Source: Ignavibacteria bacterium | Lineage (GTDB): Bacteria > Bacteroidota > Ignavibacteria > Tepidaquicellales > OLB5 | DNA length: 64,000 bases | Reading direction: 5' to 3' | Assembly: GCA_017303675.1 (NCBI GenBank) | Contig: JAFLBX010000002.1 | Span: forward strand, 62,001-126,000 | In this document: positions 63,082 to 64,000 of the stretch, one piece after another | How positions within the stretch are numbered: position 1 is the stretch's first letter | How the letters are laid out: every line of letters begins with the position of its first letter | Program-made: the position numbers and the translations under genes | The notes under the pieces: model-generated | Databases searched by the model: none | What the model saw: the letters and a program-made list of their open reading frames with translations, nothing else | What the model was told of the DNA's origin: nothing

Positions 63082-63759
63082 ATGAAGCAGCTTTTAAAAG
63101 GTGATCTGAAACATATAGGCACAGCATTTGTCAAGGTTTATCCTATGACCTTCAGGCGTATATTTATGCACTGGCAGATAACACTTTCAGCATTATTCGC
63201 CATAGTTTCAGCATTTTATCTTGATCCTGCAGTAAAAGATATCATTACGGGAATCAATAACAATATTGCCGATGCTGCTTTTGAATTCGGCAGGTGGTAC
63301 GGCAACGGATTGCCTACACTTTACTTATTTATAGGGCTATATATTACAGGGCTTATCTTCCAGAAATATAAGCTGCGCGAAACCGGGATACTTATACTTG
63401 AAGCATACATATTTTCAGGGCTTATCACTTTGATCTTTAAATCGGCCTTTGGCAGGTTCCGCCCGTATACCAACAAAGGTGATTTCGCATTTTACGGATG
63501 GAACTGGTCTAACAATGATATGTTCTCATATATATCAGGTCATGCTGCAGTTTCATTCGCTCTTTCAACTATTTTAGCTTCAACAACAAATAATTATTAC
63601 CTGAAATCTTTTTATTACCTGCTTGCAGTCATAACATGTTTCAGCAGGATCTATCATAACCAGCACTGGTTCAGTGATGTGCTTAGCGGTGCAATTTCAG
63701 CTTACCTGATAAGCCGGGTACTGGTGGCAATACATAAAGAGCCTGAATCTGATTTTTAA
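63082..63759 (+). CDS. PAP2-family membrane phosphatase
   Basis: Lipid phosphatase, perhaps for undecaprenyl pyrophosphate or phosphatidate. 225 residues. About five membrane helices. The three motifs are complete: KSAFGRFRP (KX6RP), YISGHAAVSF (catalytic His) and SRIYHNQHWFSDVLSG (SRX5HX3D). Single gene with an A/T-rich upstream region; no -7 box seen. Confidence 0.9.
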   Translation: MKQLLKGDLKHIGTAFVKVYPMTFRRIFMHWQITLSALFAIVSAFYLDPAVKDIITGINNNIADAAFEFGRWYGNGLPTLYLFIGLYITGLIFQKYKLRETGILILEAYIFSGLITLIFKSAFGRFRPYTNKGDFAFYGWNWSNNDMFSYISGHAAVSFALSTILASTTNNYYLKSFYYLLAVITCFSRIYHNQHWFSDVLSGAISAYLISRVLVAIHKEPESDF

Positions 63760-63790
63760 TTATTAATAATTATATATATTTTTTAACAGA

Positions 63791-64000
63791 ATGAACGAAC
63801 CAAAATTATTTTTACGCGCAAGATGGCAGGACCTTATTCTGATAACATATGAAGTTGAACCGGAGCTTATTGCTGAACATATTCCACCCGGACTGGAGCC
63901 TGATACAATTAACGGCAAGGCTTTTGTCAGCCTTGTAGCATTTGACTTTCTGGAAACCAAAATTAAAGGTATTAAAGTGCCTTTCCATGTAAATTTCCCG
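63791..64000 (+). CDS. DUF2071 (YqjF) family protein, 3' end missing
   Basis: The first 70 residues of a protein that runs off the window. MNEPKLFLRARWQDLILITY, then EVEPELIAEHIPPGLEPDTI and GKAFVSLVAFDFLETKIKGI, match the start of YqjF/DUF2071 proteins, which are uncharacterised. The ATG at 63791 is the only reasonable start. Preceded by 31 bases after the PAP2 gene. Confidence 0.8.
   Translation, partial: MNEPKLFLRARWQDLILITYEVEPELIAEHIPPGLEPDTINGKAFVSLVAFDFLETKIKGIKVPFHVNFP

Overview
The window looks like a chromosomal stretch of a low-GC member of the Fibrobacteres-Chlorobi-Bacteroidetes group, most likely an Ignavibacteria-type bacterium. Six predicted exported proteins end in the same ~85-95-residue tail that opens with NYPNPFNP and closes with a Lys-rich end, which is the type IX secretion (T9SS) C-terminal sorting module in the form usual for that lineage. 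A TAnnTTTG box, the Bacteroidetes-type -7 promoter element, sits just upstream of many first genes. Several genes start with TTG. There is no rRNA, tRNA, CRISPR array, insertion sequence or phage region that I could see.

Layout. 1-5507 (+): end of a dipeptide/oligopeptide-type ABC permease, then dprA, rpoN (sigma-54) and hslV-hslU. 5564-8016 (+): an outer-membrane-barrel candidate and a surface multihaem cytochrome with a T9SS tail. 8095-19697 (-): a fatty-acid/butyrate module (acyl-CoA dehydrogenase, 3-hydroxybutyryl-CoA dehydrogenase, thiolase), tpiA, gatB, then a tight group read P5C dehydrogenase, L-2-hydroxyglutarate oxidase, two coiled-coil lipoproteins and sucC, preceded by a serine hydrolase. 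19874-24195: an orphan PAS histidine kinase (+), then a DUF1579 protein, a lipoprotein and a GH3 beta-N-acetylhexosaminidase (-). 24387-27950 (+): two tandem paralogous SBBP-type beta-propeller proteins with T9SS tails. 28095-34877 (+): ogt, a HAD hydrolase, a thioredoxin-like protein, secA and a CPA1 antiporter. 35229-39885: a multicopper oxidase with both a Tat-like signal and a T9SS tail, a YhcH protein (-), a Kelch-type T9SS protein and an SDR reductase (-). 40058-45891 (+): an RND efflux adaptor and pump, then guaB. 46085-50773 (-): BatA-like protein, TPR lipoprotein, sppA, HU and a 31-residue ribosomal-type peptide. 51077-64000 (mostly +): acs, then many small genes of unknown or general function, another T9SS cargo, a fatty-acid-hydroxylase-type membrane enzyme (-), a Nudix hydrolase, a PAP2 phosphatase and the start of a DUF2071 protein.

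How it fits together. Much of the window is housekeeping: protein turnover (HslUV, SppA), export (SecA), DNA uptake and repair (DprA, Ogt), nucleotide and central carbon metabolism. The accessory character lies in the cell surface: a T9SS cargo set that includes two likely redox proteins (multihaem cytochrome, multicopper oxidase), plus lipoproteins and envelope enzymes. T9SS machinery itself is not encoded here.

The least explained signal is in the gaps between genes. Several families of palindromic or paired repeat elements recur (10147-10212 and 33143-33247; 13727-13779 and 53198-53248; 29871-29896 and 29951-29976; 34889-34940 and 35063-35114), along with a heptamer array at 53032-53066. 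I did not find a clear new multi-gene defence or biosynthetic system.
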